Source of the DNA: Dirofilaria immitis
Taxonomy: Eukaryota > Nematoda > Chromadorea > Rhabditida > Onchocercidae
Length of the DNA stretch: 64,000 nt
Assembly (NCBI GenBank): GCA_024305405.1
Contig: JAKNDB010000068.1
Coordinates: 1,358,501 to 1,422,500, forward strand
Direction of reading: 5' to 3'
Below, in pieces: positions 62,004 to 64,000 of the stretch. How positions within the stretch are numbered: the stretch's first letter is position 1; every line of letters begins with the position of its first letter. Position numbers and translations under genes: made by a program. A model generated the notes under the pieces. That model saw nothing but the letters and a program-made list of their open reading frames with translations, searched no databases and had not been told where the DNA came from.

Positions 62004-63080
62004 ATAAATGAAATGATAAAAGTGATAATTCTCGAATGATATCGATTAGTAAATATTTTTATTTTTTCTTTTTAAATTTAACAATCAAATTTATTTGTTA
62101 CTATGAAATTCTATCGATTCAAAAATTAAGTTAATAAACTTAATGCTTGCACTTTACTTACTAAATAAGATAGCACTTCACAGTTTTTTTTTCGAGAATG
62201 AAAATTCAAGAAAAAGCAATGAAATAGAAAGAAGAGAGGGAGGGAGAGAAAGAGAGAGAGAGGAATGAAGGAAGAAAAAGATTATGATAACGATGATAAC
62301 GATATTAATTTAGATCATAAAAAAAATTTTTTTTTCATTTTATCATAAATTATTATCATTTTCAAATAATCTTATTTTGTATGATTGGAATTTTTCTTGT
62401 TTTTTTAAAATAATTTTTGAACTATGATCGAAATTTATTGATTAAAGGAATTTTTTCGTGTTTTTTAGAAAGATTTAATGATGCAAGTTTGATGATAAAA
62501 ATTTATCGATAAAAAAATTCGATTAGTGATTAGTGATGAAATTTTGATAATGAGAATTTATTGATAAAAATATATTTATATATAGCTAACAAAGGTGTCA
62601 ATGATTTAAAAAAAAAAAAATAAACTAACTATTTCGTAAATGAAAACTTTTGAAAATAAGCTGTAAAAAATTAACGGATGTAAAAAATTAGCGCCAGTCA
62701 AAATGTGCAATTAAAAATGATGCAAAAAAATGCAACGATTCAATCGTTGCATTTTTTTCTGAAATTCGAAATTCGAATTATCATATATTATCAATTTAAT
62801 CATACTGAAATTATCATTTAAGTTGGAAAAAGAAAAAATGTTCCCTTTTCCTTGTTTTCTTCCATTAGATTTGCTAACTGTTATTATTGTATTCATTTTT
62901 TTTTATCTTTTTATTTTTGAAATGAATGGAATTTAAGATGAAAAGAGGAAATTTTTGAAATCGATTTTTAATAAAATTTTTAGGCGGAAGTATATAGCGA
63001 AAAAAGAATCAAAGAAGAAAAGACGATTATACAATTTCAATGTCAATTATACGAAATGGACTAGCAGTAAAACAATGTTG

Positions 63081-63176
63081 AATGATGATTATGACGATGA
63101 TGATGATTATGATGATGATAATGATGATGATGATGATGATAACGATGATGTTGATAATGATGATAATTGATGATAG
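63081..63176. repeat. (GAT)n trinucleotide microsatellite
   Basis: A GAT run with AAT, TAT and GTT interruptions. It reads as poly-Asp on the plus strand, which explains an apparent acidic open frame. Confidence 0.95.
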
Positions 63177-63860
63177 TGGGATGATATTTAACAAAATTTT
63201 TAAACTTTAACATTTTCAAAAATCTTTTAGAAAATGATAATGCAAAAGTGTAAGCGATAGTTTAATTTTTCGAGGAAAAAAAACTTTAAAAAATTATTTT
63301 AATAAATTTAGAAATGAAACTAAATTTTAAATATATAATTGGAATAATTTTACAATATTACTATTTGATAATTTTACGAAAAAATTTTTATCAAAATTTG
63401 GTATAAATGTTAATTTCCTTTTTTTTTTTTTTTTGAGAATAATATTTCTCAAAAAAAAAAAAATGTAATTAATTAATTGATTTCTTCTCTTTTAGGTGTA
63501 ATTTTTTTCCAAATGCTAATCTTTTTTCAAACATTTTTTTCTGCCTTTTAAAATGAAATAATTGGAATGAAAAATGAAAGCTTTTTTTTCGCAAAAAAAC
63601 TTCTGTAAGAAATTATAAAAAAAATTTAATCCTTTCCCTATTTTCTCTTCATTTTTCATTTTTTCATTCTTCTTTTTCTGTTCATTAATTAAAATAGGAA
63701 ATGAATGAAAACATATATTGTTAGGATGTCGTGAAAAAAAAATAACTTTTTAATTAAACGAAAAAAAAAAGTCGATCATAAAAGTATATTTATGTAGATT
63801 ATGTTGCATGAAAAAAATTTAAAATTCCTAAAATACCGTATATTCCACTCGTTATTTCAT

Positions 63861-64000
63861 TCATTATTCGTTATTTGAATTGATAATATTGATAAAAAAT
63901 TTTCACTAATAATCATATCAATATTATCGTGAAAAATTTCAATAATTACAATTATCAAATCTCATTATTCGTTATTTGAATTGATAATATTGATAAAAAA
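63861..64000. repeat. Spaced repeat cut by window end, ~101-bp period
   Basis: A 39-bp unit starting TCATTATTCGTTATTTGAAT and ending TTGATAAAAAA occurs at 63861-63899 and again at 63962-64000. Between them ATCAATATTATC is the inverse of GATAATATTGAT in the unit. The array probably continues beyond the window. Confidence 0.8.

Larger units (their letters stand above)
50302..64000. other. 13.7 kb repeat-rich region without recognisable genes
   Basis: Beyond the arrestin start codon I find no exon chain on either strand. The DNA is extremely AT-rich with many homopolymers. It contains the tandem duplications, microsatellites, palindromic repeat arrays and homopurine tracts listed separately. 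Long open frames here are products of simple repeats (poly-Asp from GAT runs, Lys/Phe-rich from purine tracts). Upstream noncoding exons or the promoter of the arrestin gene may lie in the first few kilobases. Confidence 0.6.

Overview
The window looks like nuclear DNA of a nematode, most likely a spirurid or filarial worm. The evidence is its very high AT content, gene fragments joined by introns ending in TTTCAG/TTTTAG, acceptor sites directly at start codons (as in SL trans-splicing), and animal protein families typical of worms: an LMO7/LIMCH1-type LIM protein, a GT49 glycosyltransferase, an arrestin-domain protein, C2H2 zinc fingers and a BEL/Pao retroelement. The clade is inferred, not proven. 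All protein genes had to be assembled exon by exon; no long single-exon gene is present.

Layout. 348-3220 (+): last four coding exons of a LIM-domain gene that begins before the window. 4460-15228: a 10.8 kb palindrome. It carries two C2H2 zinc-finger genes facing away from each other (left on minus, right on plus), each preceded by a small exon encoding a signal-peptide-like leader, plus remnants of further copies. The outer 2.9 kb of each arm are almost identical, while the inner 2.4 kb have diverged. 15311-26117: AT-rich DNA with one isolated EB1-like exon candidate. 26118-30869 (+): eight-exon GT49 glycosyltransferase. 32385-33314 (+): three-exon gene of unknown function. 33705-36982 (+): exon-like pieces, the last three forming a coherent 3' end of an unrecognised gene. 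38366-39792: decayed BEL/Pao LTR retrotransposon. 39800-45419: no convincing gene, but an SL1-like 22-mer at 40023. 45420-50301 (-): eight-exon arrestin-domain gene. 50302-64000: 13.7 kb without a recognisable gene, rich in tandem and inverted repeats, microsatellites and homopurine tracts.

How the genes relate: I see no operon or shared pathway among the four conventional genes. The region of real interest is the zinc-finger palindrome, which shows repeated duplication, inversion, arm homogenisation and possibly recruitment of a secretory leader.

A caution applies to the whole window. Almost every gene model needs one or more single-base corrections, mostly at homopolymers (about 12116, 12257, 28834, 32708, 36765, 46384, 48010, 48753). 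The simplest reading is residual consensus error in the assembly, so the frame breaks should not be taken as proof of pseudogenes without read-level checking.
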